A stretch of DNA of 40,701 bases from CAZZEX01 sp964653285 (GTDB taxonomy: Bacteria > Chloroflexota > Anaerolineae > B4-G1). The translations under genes and the position numbers were made by a program. Shown here one piece after another: positions 1 to 7,189 of this stretch. The stretch lies in assembly GCA_964653285.1 (NCBI GenBank), contig CAZZEX010000040.1, positions 1 to 40,701 of the forward strand. The letters are read 5' to 3'. Below the pieces are notes generated by a model. The model was not told where the DNA came from and ran no database searches. It was given only the letters and a program-made list of their open reading frames with translations. Numbering within the stretch: position 1 is the stretch's first letter; every line of letters begins with the position of its first letter.

Positions 1-54
1 CTCACCACCTGTAGTCTACTCCATCGGCTGACTCCTTACAAGTATAACTAATAG

Positions 55-366
55 GAGAAACTCTCGCAGCAGTTTCACCCTAAGTATCTGCTGGCGATTA
101 TGAACTCGACTTTCGCCCGCGAGTGGCTGGCGCGGCGACGGCGCAGCAAAATCCACATCTACCCTAATGACTGGAAAGGTCTCCCCATCGCGCCCATCCC
201 GATGAAGGAGCAGGAAGCGTTCGTCCGGCTGGTGGACGCCATTCTAGCCGAGTTCGAACGTCACGGCTACCCCTTGCCGCCGGAGGCCGCCGCTCGCGTC
301 GCGGAACTGGAGCGGGAGATTGACGAGCGGGTGGCGGCGTTGTATGGGATAGAAGAAAACGCGTAA
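55..366 (+). pseudogene. C-terminal fragment of a type II restriction-modification DNA methyltransferase (Eco57I/TaqI-like)
   Basis: The frame opens after tandem stops at 49-54 and reads through HPKYLLAIMNS, WKGLPIAPIP and LEREIDERVAALYG before stopping at 364-366. The pattern 'hPkYLLaimNS ... P.aPIP ... I..RVaaLYG' is typical of the target-recognition/C-terminal end of TaqI-like and Eco57I-like methylases. The catalytic NPPY region is absent, and the double stop upstream cuts the frame off from any larger gene, so this is read as a remnant. An internal ATG at 100 could give an 88-aa peptide, but it would lack a complete domain. A near-copy of its 3' part (253-348) lies at 4703-4798. Confidence 0.65.
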
Positions 367-396
367 GCCGGTCAGGCAGCAGTCAGGGCGCAGACA

Positions 397-627
397 AGTC
401 AGGCACGTGTACCACTTTGTGCGGACTGACAGAGGAGGAAATCGCAATAATGGAGGGCCGTTCACCAGAGTAGGACGGGGTTGGCCGTGCTGGATGCCTA
501 CGGCTGGCCCCACGACTTGAGCAACGAGGAGATCTTGGAGCGGCTACTGGTGCTGAACCTGGAACCGGCGTTTCGGGGGGAGTTAAGCCTGAGGTCAAGA
601 TTGGTCGATTGGGTAAAGGTCGAGTGA
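397..627 (+). pseudogene. Decayed C-terminal tail of a restriction-modification enzyme
   Basis: Two frames carry pieces of the same kind of protein tail. One frame reads CGLTEEEIAIMEG and stops at 471-473. Another reads LDAYGWPHDLSNEEILERL and stops at 625-627. 'YGLTEEEI.IVEG' and 'DAYGWPHDLSDEEILERLLALNLER' are common end motifs of class I SAM-dependent DNA methyltransferases (MmeI/Eco57I-like). The frame change and missing catalytic part argue for decay. The second motif is repeated almost exactly at 1918-2000, on the other side of the 638-1789 gene. Confidence 0.55.
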
Positions 628-637
628 AGGGAGTGTG

Positions 638-1789
638 ATGACTGATCAAGTGTTCGAAGCACTATTTGAGCAATACCTAGCTGTGATCGCACAGATGAGG
701 GAGACGTTTACCAGCCACGAGTTTATCCTGTGTCTGGCAAGGCAGAATCAACCCCTGTACATCGAAGCCCTGTTTCGCTATCGAGACAAAACCCATAGGG
801 GTGTGCCTGCACCGTTTATGAGGGTGCATAGCATTCTCGCCAGGCACCTGCATGCCTATCCCGAACTGATCGAGATGGCTCGTCCCGATGCATCCAGCAC
901 CGACATTTTTGGACGACCCAGTAAATGTGCAGAGTGGCGAAGGCTATCTGGAGAGGAGAACCAAACGGAGGGCCATCATGAGTTGGTTTGCCAACGATAC
1001 CAACGAATCTTCCAAAGAGTTGATGACATCGTGGCAAGGATAAAGCAGTTCCAAGTTGAGCCAGACTTTTCTCAGGCAGTAACGGAGAGAATCAATCGGA
1101 CACCTGATCTTGGCCTGGTGGACGACGCCATCCTGAAGAGGTTTATCAAATTGATCGCCTACAGCAATAACGCAAGAGCAGACGTTGTGGGCAGAATTGT
1201 GCATAGTGGGATTTTCGACAGGATTTTTCGGCACTATGACGTACAGGAAGTTGCAGATCTCGAGCCCACTTATGTTATTCAAGAGTACTGGCCGCAAATA
1301 AAGGGCATTCGATTTCAGAGCAAAGTTGGCCGTATGATAAATTGCGCCAAGCGTCTACTGGATATCCAGTCCGAGCATGGCTCGTTTATGCGATACCTGA
1401 CGAAACAGAACATCCCGACACGCATACACACAATGACTGACTTGGACAGTTTCTGGAACGGGTTTGATGCGGCCATAGCAGACTTGAGGGCTATAAGAAT
1501 GCCTTACTTCCGGAATCTGACGAGCTTGTGTCACCTACTCCTGGATTTGGGGTACGATTGTGCAAAACCCGATAGTGTCATAATGAAGGCGGCTGTAGAC
1601 TTACAGATCGTTTCGCCTCCTAGAAAGAAAGGGTCTTTTACAGATAAGGAACGCAGGGAGGTTGTTCGACTCATTCAGATCTACGCGATGTGCAGGGGGA
1701 TCAGGGTGCCAGTCGTAGATCTGTACTTTCTCATCCATGGAGGACAGACGAACGCGGCACGGTTTGTACAGAGCACGTACTACCTCTGA
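638..1789 (+). CDS. Hypothetical protein, 383 aa; C-terminal part vaguely DNA-glycosylase (HhH-GPD)-like
   Basis: The family is not recognised. ATG at 638 is preferred over GTG at 635 because AAGGGAG lies just upstream. The protein is soluble, with no signal peptide or TM segment, and reads as mostly helical. The segment around residues 230-250 (SKVGRMINCAKRLLDI) and the end (GYDCAKPDSVIMK, then PVVDLYFLIHGGQ) resemble the 'small residue, lG, KPD, vDl.l...GG' layout of HhH-GPD DNA glycosylase folds, but this is a weak impression from motifs alone. The gene sits between two nearly identical scraps of restriction-modification C-termini and upstream of a HEPN gene, so a role in defence or DNA modification is plausible but unproven. 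Base composition looks AT-richer than the downstream metabolic genes, consistent with transfer. Confidence 0.7.
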   Translation: MTDQVFEALFEQYLAVIAQMRETFTSHEFILCLARQNQPLYIEALFRYRDKTHRGVPAPFMRVHSILARHLHAYPELIEMARPDASSTDIFGRPSKCAEWRRLSGEENQTEGHHELVCQRYQRIFQRVDDIVARIKQFQVEPDFSQAVTERINRTPDLGLVDDAILKRFIKLIAYSNNARADVVGRIVHSGIFDRIFRHYDVQEVADLEPTYVIQEYWPQIKGIRFQSKVGRMINCAKRLLDIQSEHGSFMRYLTKQNIPTRIHTMTDLDSFWNGFDAAIADLRAIRMPYFRNLTSLCHLLLDLGYDCAKPDSVIMKAAVDLQIVSPPRKKGSFTDKERREVVRLIQIYAMCRGIRVPVVDLYFLIHGGQTNAARFVQSTYYL

Positions 1790-1905
1790 GCAAGAAATGG
1801 GACCGTTGCATCTTCGCCCAGCAGCGCGAAGCCGAGCGCCAGGCTGAGCTCTCTTCCAAGCCCTGGTGCACCGGGCGTTCTAGGGGGAGTTATGAGTTGA
1901 CGGAG

Positions 1906-2016
1906 GACAGGACTGACGTGCCAGATGCCTACGGCTGGCCCCACGACTTGAGCGACGAAGAGATCCTGGAGCGGCTGCTGGCGCTGAACCTGGAACGGGC
2001 GGCGGGAGGTAGGTGA
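1906..2016 (+). pseudogene. Second copy of a restriction-modification C-terminal tail
   Basis: The frame ends DAYGWPHDLSDEEILERL followed by LALNLERAAGGR and a stop at 2014-2016. It matches the scrap at 481-570 almost base for base over about 80 bases. A longer open frame exists upstream (from 1690), but it overlaps the end of the preceding gene out of frame and has no recognisable content. It is interpreted as the surviving 3' end of a methyltransferase gene, most of which was lost or replaced by the 638-1789 gene. The HEPN gene begins 48 bases downstream. Confidence 0.55.
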
Positions 2017-2064
2017 GGTCATCAAGTCCCACGGCGGCTGGCCGATTGAATAGGAGCTTACCCG

Positions 2065-3501
2065 ATGAACCTTCAGTCTATTCGTGACTTCGTTGCGCGT
2101 GGCGATGCCTTTCGTGACGATGTTTCGGTCCCTGTGACAATCATTGGAAGCTACGATTCTCTTGGGTATGGCCCTGTGCAATGTACGGTGATCCCAGATG
2201 TAGGAAAACCGCGCTCAGGGTCTGGCAGTCTATTTGACGGTCAGCATCTACAACTGAGAGGAATAACGAGACTTGAGAAAGGTATTTGGATACCTAGATT
2301 CCGAGTTGATACTACAACGCACGCTGGCGATCGGATCTCGTGGAAAGGGATCGCTGAGTTCTTCGTAGAGAGTGTAGTGGGCGGTTTGAACGAGTTCGAT
2401 GCATCAGGAGGCCAGATTACTTGCTCAGCATTTCTTCCTCCGACACCAATCGCGCTATCGCATGCCGTCTTTGCAAAAAAAGGCGACGGCACGATCACAA
2501 TAGTAGAAGGCGAAAGAAAGCCCATCTGCTGGAATACGACTTTAGGCGCGGCCGAGCTTATCGACACGTACAGGTATCATGATGGTGATAAGGCAGGCCT
2601 TGATCAGGCGTCGATACGAGTCCGGAGATGTCAAGTCACCGTTAAGATTCAATCTTCTGGCACTATATCACTAAGATCGATATCCAGGGATCTGGAAGAT
2701 GCCCTTGATGAGGCACTCTGGTTGCTCTCATTTTTGAGCCGGAAGCGTATCCCCTGGTATGGGGCAGAAGTGTATTTCGACCCTGGAGACGGTTCCTCGA
2801 GAGATTTTCGTAAAGCAGTTGTCCGCCGTGAACAATGGATAGGATATGAACATGAAAGACAAGCAGAGCTCTCATGGGTGGACTTGCTCGTCAAACAGGA
2901 GGCCCTAAGGGAAGGGCTTTTTCAACAGCTCTACGCCAACTATGAAGCATCGCTATTCAGAAATACCATTCGTCGAGCAATTCCTTATCTCTTGATGGCT
3001 CACGGAAGGGGCTATATTGAGCCACGTATTGGGATCATTTATTCAGCTTTGGAGGGTCTTGTAAACAGTCTAGACGAAGACAATCAAGTCAGCCGCCTCT
3101 TAGACTCTCACAGTTTCAAGAAACTGTCCAAGAAACTGGCCCATCTCATTCAGGGGGAGATAGAAGAACAAGACATTGTCGAGGGAATTAACAGAAAACT
3201 GGGAGGGTTGAACCAGCGCTCTTTTGTGGACTGCTTATTGATGCTGATCAAGAAATATGACCTTGATGTAACAGAACTGTGGCCTCATGGTGCTGACATT
3301 CCATCCGAGTTGCGCAAACTCATGAGAAGACGCAATATCTATGTTCATCAAGGCAAGATAGATGATTATGATCTCTATATCTTTGACTTCTATCGTATAC
3401 TGAACCTTGTCGAGTTGTGGATTCTGAAACTGCTCGACTGTCCTGATACAGCGATCAACTCTCTTGCCCTACGTAGCCATGTCCCTATCAATAAGCCATA
3501 G
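2065..3501 (+). CDS. HEPN-domain protein, candidate ApeA-like anti-phage RNase
   Basis: 478 aa; ATG 2065 is preceded by TAGGAGC at good spacing. Residues about 1-200 look beta-rich (an ApeA N-terminal-type domain is possible). Residues about 215-450 are helical and end in RRRNIYVHQGK, with R423-N424 and H428 giving the R-x4-H catalytic signature of HEPN ribonucleases. This layout (beta-rich N-terminus, C-terminal HEPN) is that of ApeA-type abortive-infection proteins. In this class the HEPN domain cleaves RNA after the N-terminal part senses infection; whether that holds here is inference. No antitoxin (MNT nucleotidyltransferase) gene sits next to it, which favours a stand-alone defence protein over a HEPN-MNT toxin pair. 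The neighbours are restriction-modification remnants and a REP transposase. The sequence is AT-richer than the rest of the window. Confidence 0.75.
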   Translation: MNLQSIRDFVARGDAFRDDVSVPVTIIGSYDSLGYGPVQCTVIPDVGKPRSGSGSLFDGQHLQLRGITRLEKGIWIPRFRVDTTTHAGDRISWKGIAEFFVESVVGGLNEFDASGGQITCSAFLPPTPIALSHAVFAKKGDGTITIVEGERKPICWNTTLGAAELIDTYRYHDGDKAGLDQASIRVRRCQVTVKIQSSGTISLRSISRDLEDALDEALWLLSFLSRKRIPWYGAEVYFDPGDGSSRDFRKAVVRREQWIGYEHERQAELSWVDLLVKQEALREGLFQQLYANYEASLFRNTIRRAIPYLLMAHGRGYIEPRIGIIYSALEGLVNSLDEDNQVSRLLDSHSFKKLSKKLAHLIQGEIEEQDIVEGINRKLGGLNQRSFVDCLLMLIKKYDLDVTELWPHGADIPSELRKLMRRRNIYVHQGKIDDYDLYIFDFYRILNLVELWILKLLDCPDTAINSLALRSHVPINKP

Positions 3502-3730
3502 TCCGCGCCACCCCACCATCACTCAGCGCCATGCCCTCGTCTGCACCGTCGAAGCCCTGGGCACTATCGAGCCCACCAGCCCGCTCGAGCGGCCGCTGGC
3601 TGGCCTGCTGCTGTCCGCCTATGAGCGCCGGTATCTGAGGAGGTGCACAAAAGCCAGTCCGAAAGATGGCCCCGACGAGTGGGGGTTTGGATCACGAATG
3701 ACACGAAATCTGCGAAAGACGCGAAAAGGA
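3502..3730 (+). other. Intergenic stretch with a possible coding remnant
   Basis: A protein-like stretch in one + frame (about 3526-3640: ALVCTVEALG, PTSPLERPLAGLLLSAYERR) has no usable start or clear family. It contains the 12-base palindrome CCGCTCGAGCGG. From about 3690 it passes into a tract GGATCACGAATGAC followed by GCGAAA-type repeats, which recurs at 4602-4645. No complete gene is supported here. Confidence 0.3.
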
Positions 3731-3835
3731 GTAGGGGCGACGCATTGCGCGGATGACGTCCCGTAGCGGCGAGTGGTCTGTGGGATGTGTGACCTGGCTC
3801 AGCGAAACGTGCTTCTGGGAATGCGTCGCCCCTAC
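3731..3835 (+). repeat. REP-like element, copy A (upstream of the transposase)
   Basis: The 105-base element is bounded by the inverted ends GTAGGGGCGACGCATT and AATGCGTCGCCCCTAC. Its right half contains CTCAGCGAAACGTG. It ends 12 bases before the chosen transposase start and is therefore the likely cognate substrate of that enzyme. Confidence 0.75.
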
Positions 3836-3847
3836 CAGAGGAACATC

Positions 3848-4462
3848 GTGACAGGATACGACCGGGACAAGCACCATCGTCGTTCCATTCGCCTGCAGGG
3901 ATACGATTACACTCAGGCCGGCGCGTACTTCGTGACCATCGTGACCTACGGGCGGGAATTGTTGTTTGACGACCCGGTGTTGCGGCGGGTGGCGGAGACA
4001 ATGTGGCAACGCATCCCCCGGCATTTCCCGCACGTGGAATTGGACGAATGGGTGGTGATGCCCAATCACATCCACGGGATTGTCGTTATTACCGACGTAG
4101 GGGCGACGCATTCCACAGGTGTCGCTTCGGCAACGGAGAGCGGTTCAGGAGATGTAGAGCCTGACTCAGCGAAACGTGTTTCTGGGAATGCGTCGCCCCT
4201 ACCGCCGACCGGACCGCCATCGGGGTCGTTGGGGGCCATCGTCGGCAATTTCAAATCGGTGACGGCCCGGCGCATCAACCGCATCCGCAAGACCCCCGGG
4301 GTCCCCGTGTGGCAGCGGAACTACTATGAGCGCGTCATCCGCAACGAACGGGAACTGAGTGCCATCCGGCAATATATCCGCGACAACCCGGCCCGCTGGG
4401 CCGAGGACCAGGAAAACCCGAACCGCATCGTAGGGGAGCGACATTCCGAAGAGGCATCGTGA
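3848..4462 (+). CDS. REP-associated tyrosine transposase (RAYT, Y1/IS200-like HUH nuclease)
   Basis: 204 aa from GTG 3848, chosen because homologues begin shortly before the conserved RRSIRLQGYDYTQAGAYFVT stretch; an in-frame start at 3773 would lie inside the REP element. MPNHIHGIV (residues 71-79) holds the HUH metal-binding pair H74/H76. QRNYYERVIRNE (about 156-167) carries the candidate catalytic tyrosine (Y159 or Y160), and YIRDNPARW is the usual C-terminal signature. The enzyme family nicks and mobilises single-stranded REP hairpins. Residues about 84-118 are encoded by a second copy of the flanking REP-like element, inserted in frame between the HUH motif and the distal helix. This may or may not be tolerated; the two halves remain in frame, so the gene is called intact. 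Confidence 0.88.
   Translation: MTGYDRDKHHRRSIRLQGYDYTQAGAYFVTIVTYGRELLFDDPVLRRVAETMWQRIPRHFPHVELDEWVVMPNHIHGIVVITDVGATHSTGVASATESGSGDVEPDSAKRVSGNASPLPPTGPPSGSLGAIVGNFKSVTARRINRIRKTPGVPVWQRNYYERVIRNERELSAIRQYIRDNPARWAEDQENPNRIVGERHSEEAS
4097..4202 (+). repeat. REP-like element, copy B (inside the transposase gene)
   Basis: It has the same inverted ends as copy A, and CTCAGCGAAACGTG in the same position. It lies wholly within the transposase coding sequence and is translated as VGATHS ... SPLPPTG. Confidence 0.75.
4430..4447 (+). repeat. Degenerate half of the REP-like element
   Basis: GTAGGGGAGCGACATTCC at the 3' end of the transposase gene resembles the left end of copies A and B. No matching right end was found nearby. 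Confidence 0.4.
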
Positions 4463-4473
4463 GAGTCCAGCGC

Positions 4474-4593
4474 CCCCGCCGACCTGAGCGCTGCCCTCGT
4501 CGTCACTGCCCGCACCGTCACCGATGTGCTGGCTGGGTGGATCAGTGTGCTGGAGCGGGAGATTGACGAGCGGGTGGCGGCATCGTATGGGCG
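4474..4593 (+). pseudogene. Restriction-modification C-terminal helix remnant
   Basis: One + frame reads LVVTARTVTDVLAGW and LEREIDERVAASYG. This is the coiled 'I..L..EID.RVA.LYG' end found in type II methyltransferases. It is the third occurrence of LEREIDERVA in the window. There is no start, and the frame runs on into a repeat tract (4602-4645). Confidence 0.45.
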
Positions 4594-4702
4594 AGGTGTT
4601 TGGATCACGAATGACGCGAAATCACGCGAAAGACGCGAAAGGGAGCCTGCCTTTCGTGCCTTTCGAGCCCCTTCGTGAACTTCGTGTTTCAAAACTCCCG
4701 CG

Positions 4703-4801
4703 TTCGAGCGTCACGGCTACCCCCTGCCGCCGGAGGCTGCCGCTTGCGTTGCGGAACTGGAGCGGGAGATTGACGAGCGGGTGGCGGAGTTGTACAGGTG
4801 A
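4703..4801 (+). pseudogene. Duplicate of the methyltransferase C-terminal end
   Basis: The frame FERHGYPLPPEAAACVAELE, then REIDERVAELYR and stop (4799-4801), matches the end of the fragment at 253-348 with only a few changes. It has no upstream coding context. Together with 253-348 it brackets the whole 4.4-kb island. Confidence 0.55.
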
Positions 4802-5190
4802 GGATGCACACGCAGTCAGGCACGCAGCATTGATCGCAACTTTCCCATATTCTGCCTGGCGGGGTGTATCTTTGAGCGGCGCTACTACCACCAGGTTGTC
4901 AGACCCACAAGAGATACTCTTTACTGAACACTACCTCCCGCCATCAGCGAGGAAGCATTTTGGGTTGTGGACTGAAAATCTTCCCTCAGCCCACTTTCGA
5001 ACATTACCTGCTTTGGGAAACCAAAACAAAACGCGAGCCATAACAGGCCCGCGCTTTGCGACCGGGATACCCCCGATCCATCTTTCGCTTACATTATACA
5101 CCACAAAAGGGGTGTTTGTCAAGAGCCTGTCCGAAGTTTCTACGCTGATGCACAGGCCACCGACCACTTCTGCCAGAAGGAGCATACTTC
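4802..5190. other. Intergenic, no gene seen
   Basis: No coding frame with recognisable content was found. There is a weak hairpin ACACC/GGTGT at 5098-5115 followed by TTGT. AGAAGGAG at 5174-5181 is the ribosome binding site of the next gene. No confident promoter could be picked. Confidence 0.4.
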
Positions 5191-5913
5191 GTGGGATCCC
5201 GTTCGAGCATCGAGTGGACAGAATCCACCTGGAATCCAGTGACCGGTTACACCAAAATCAGCCCGGGATGTAAACATTGCTACGCTGAACGCATGGCGTT
5301 GCGCCTTCAAGCAATGGGACAGCCCAATTACGCCAATGGCTTCAAGCTGACCACCCACGAGCACATGTTGGAATTGCCGCTGCGCTGGAAAAAGCCGCGA
5401 ATGATCTTCGTCAATTCGATGAGCGACCTCTTCCACAAAGACGTACCGCTGGAATTCATCCACAAGGTATTTGGTGTTATGCGCCGCGCCTCGTGGCATA
5501 CGTTCCAGGTACTCACCAAGCGCTCCAGGCGGCTACTCGAACTCAATCAAGAGATTGACTGGCCTTCCAACGTGTGGATGGGCGTCAGCGTGGAAAACCA
5601 GGACTATGTGTTTCGCATTGAACATCTCAGGCAAACGAGTGCCCACCTCAAGTTCCTCTCACTGGAGCCTCTGCTTGAACCATTGCCGAACCTCAGTCTG
5701 CGTGGTATAGACTGGGTCATTGTCGGGGGCGAGTCTGGGCCTGGAGCCAGACCCATCGAAGAAGAGTGGGTAACTGAGATCAGAGATCAATGTCTTGCAG
5801 CCAATATCCCTTTCTTTTTCAAGCAATGGGGAGGGGTCAGAAAGAAACGCACCGGGCGAGTTCTCCGGGACCGCACATGGGACGAGATGCCCAGACAAGG
5901 AGGCATCCGATGA
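5191..5913 (+). CDS. DUF5131 family protein (phage Gp37/Gp68-like)
   Basis: 240 aa, starting at GTG 5191 with AGAAGGAG about nine bases upstream. It begins with the family signature SIEWTESTWNPVTG and SPGCKHCYAERM, followed by MIFVNSMSDLFH, FQVLTKRSRRL, VWMGVSVENQ, FLSLEPLL, DWVIVGGESGPGARP and FFFKQWGG, all in the family order, so the fold is complete. Most members I know of carry a CxxxxxxCxxC motif resembling a metal/Fe-S site; here C27 and C30 are present, but the first cysteine position is Y20. The biochemical activity of the family is not established; it is common in phages and mobile regions. The stop overlaps the next gene's start (ATGA), so the two are translationally coupled. Confidence 0.88.
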   Translation: MGSRSSIEWTESTWNPVTGYTKISPGCKHCYAERMALRLQAMGQPNYANGFKLTTHEHMLELPLRWKKPRMIFVNSMSDLFHKDVPLEFIHKVFGVMRRASWHTFQVLTKRSRRLLELNQEIDWPSNVWMGVSVENQDYVFRIEHLRQTSAHLKFLSLEPLLEPLPNLSLRGIDWVIVGGESGPGARPIEEEWVTEIRDQCLAANIPFFFKQWGGVRKKRTGRVLRDRTWDEMPRQGGIR

Positions 5914-6935
5914 GAGAGATTCTAGACGACCTGGCCCGCTGGCTGGCGGACGGTGAGCACATCGCGCTGGCGACGGTAGTGTGGGCCGAGGGTTCCTCGC
6001 CCCGGCCGCTGGGCTCACGCATGGCGGTGACCAGTTCCGGACAGATGACCGGCTCGGTCAGCGGCGGGTGCGTGGAAGGAGCGGTCTTCGAGGAGGCCCA
6101 GGGAGTGCTCTCCAGCGGGATGCCGAAGCGGCTCCGCTACAGCGCGGTGGACGAGACCGGCTGGGAGGTGGGGCTGGCCTGCGGGGGCACCATCGAGGTC
6201 TACGTCGAACCACTGGTAGAAGCCCACCGGCGGTTGCTGGTGGCACTGGAGGCGGAGGAGACCGTCGCGCTGGCGACTCGCCTGGGCGGCGGTCACCTGC
6301 TGGCCTGGCCCGATGGTCGCCTGGAGGGCGACCGCTCCCTGGCCTCTGAGTTGACCGCGCTGTTCCCCGGCCCGGCGGCCGGGTTGCGCCGTGGCCCCGC
6401 CGGCGATGTGTTTCTCGAAGTCTTCGCTCCGCCGCAGACGCTGGTCATCGCCGGCGCGGTGCACATTGCGATGCCGCTGGTTGTGCTGGCGCAGACGCTG
6501 GGCTTCCGCGTGCGGGTGGTGGATGCGCGGCGGGCTTTTGCCACCCGGGAGCGATTCCCGACGGTGGACGAACTGATCGTCGCCTGGCCGCAGGACGCAC
6601 TGAAGGTGGAGGAACTGGGGCCGCAGCACTACCTCGTGATCCTCTCCCACGACCCCAAGTTCGACCTGCCCGCGCTGCAGATCGCGCTGCGCAGCCGGGC
6701 GGCCTACGTTGGGCTCATTGGCTCGCGCACCACACAGGCGAAGCGGCGGGCCGCATTGCGGGAGGCGGGCTTAAGCGAGGCGGAAATGGCGCGCATCCAC
6801 GGCCCGGTGGGGCTCGACCTGGGCGGGCGGGAGCCGGCTGAGATCGCGCTGGCGATCCTGGCGGAGATCGTCGCTGTGCGACACGGACGACTGGGTGGGA
6901 GACTGAGCGAGTTGTCGTCTGCGCAAATCAAATGA
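5910..6935 (+). CDS. XdhC/CoxI family protein (molybdenum-enzyme maturation)
   Basis: 341 aa. ATG 5910 overlaps the previous stop and follows ACAAGGAGG; an in-frame start at 5790 would lie deep inside the DUF5131 gene and is rejected. The N-terminal XdhC/CoxI domain (about residues 5-110) shows GSSPRPLGSRM, GSVSGGCVEG and ACGGTIEVYVEP. The C-terminal Rossmann-type XdhC domain (about 180-330) has VIAGAVHIAMPL, VVDARRAFATRERFP, HYLVILSHDPKFD and YVGLIGSR. Family members insert or sulfurate the molybdenum cofactor of xanthine dehydrogenase/CO dehydrogenase-type enzymes. No such structural enzyme is in the window, so the partner must lie elsewhere. Its pairing with a DUF5131 gene is unexpected. 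Confidence 0.92.
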   Translation: MREILDDLARWLADGEHIALATVVWAEGSSPRPLGSRMAVTSSGQMTGSVSGGCVEGAVFEEAQGVLSSGMPKRLRYSAVDETGWEVGLACGGTIEVYVEPLVEAHRRLLVALEAEETVALATRLGGGHLLAWPDGRLEGDRSLASELTALFPGPAAGLRRGPAGDVFLEVFAPPQTLVIAGAVHIAMPLVVLAQTLGFRVRVVDARRAFATRERFPTVDELIVAWPQDALKVEELGPQHYLVILSHDPKFDLPALQIALRSRAAYVGLIGSRTTQAKRRAALREAGLSEAEMARIHGPVGLDLGGREPAEIALAILAEIVAVRHGRLGGRLSELSSAQIK

Positions 6936-7189
6936 CGCACTAATCACCGTCTGCAAGGCTAAAAATCATTTATGAGGATGGCACTCCTTCGATAACCCCG
7001 TAGCGACGCCCGTCACTGGGCAGCCTTTTGTAGTCTTCGTACGTCCACTCGCCCTGCGCTGGTCACCTCTGCTCGCGGGCAGACAGGCCGGGCAGACGGC
7101 GGGGTATCAAGGGGGTAGGACGGTCACTTCCAGTGACGTTCTCCTGACCCCTTCTGGCTCCTTCCTGCGCGGGGCCGGCGTTTCTCGAC
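6936..7189. other. Convergent intergenic region with a short hairpin
   Basis: Between the XdhC gene (+) and triosephosphate isomerase (-). A perfect 6-bp hairpin GTCACT-tcc-AGTGAC lies at 7123-7137. It is not followed by a T-run, so a repeat element or a weak bidirectional terminator are both possible. Nothing else was seen. Confidence 0.4.

Noticed and set aside
3581..3593. Operator site at the palindrome CCGCTCGAGCGG
   Set aside because: A single copy not placed next to a promoter or start; it may be chance in GC-rich sequence.
5098..5120. Intrinsic terminator
   Set aside because: Only a 5-bp stem with an 8-base loop and a weak T tract, upstream of a gene rather than after one.
4524..5273. 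249-aa open frame over the remnants and the DUF5131 start
   Set aside because: Joins a methyltransferase scrap, a repeat tract and non-coding sequence with no consistent protein pattern.
5790..5909. Longer N-terminus for the XdhC protein
   Set aside because: Lies inside the DUF5131 gene in another frame; ATG 5910 has a strong ribosome binding site and matches the family start.
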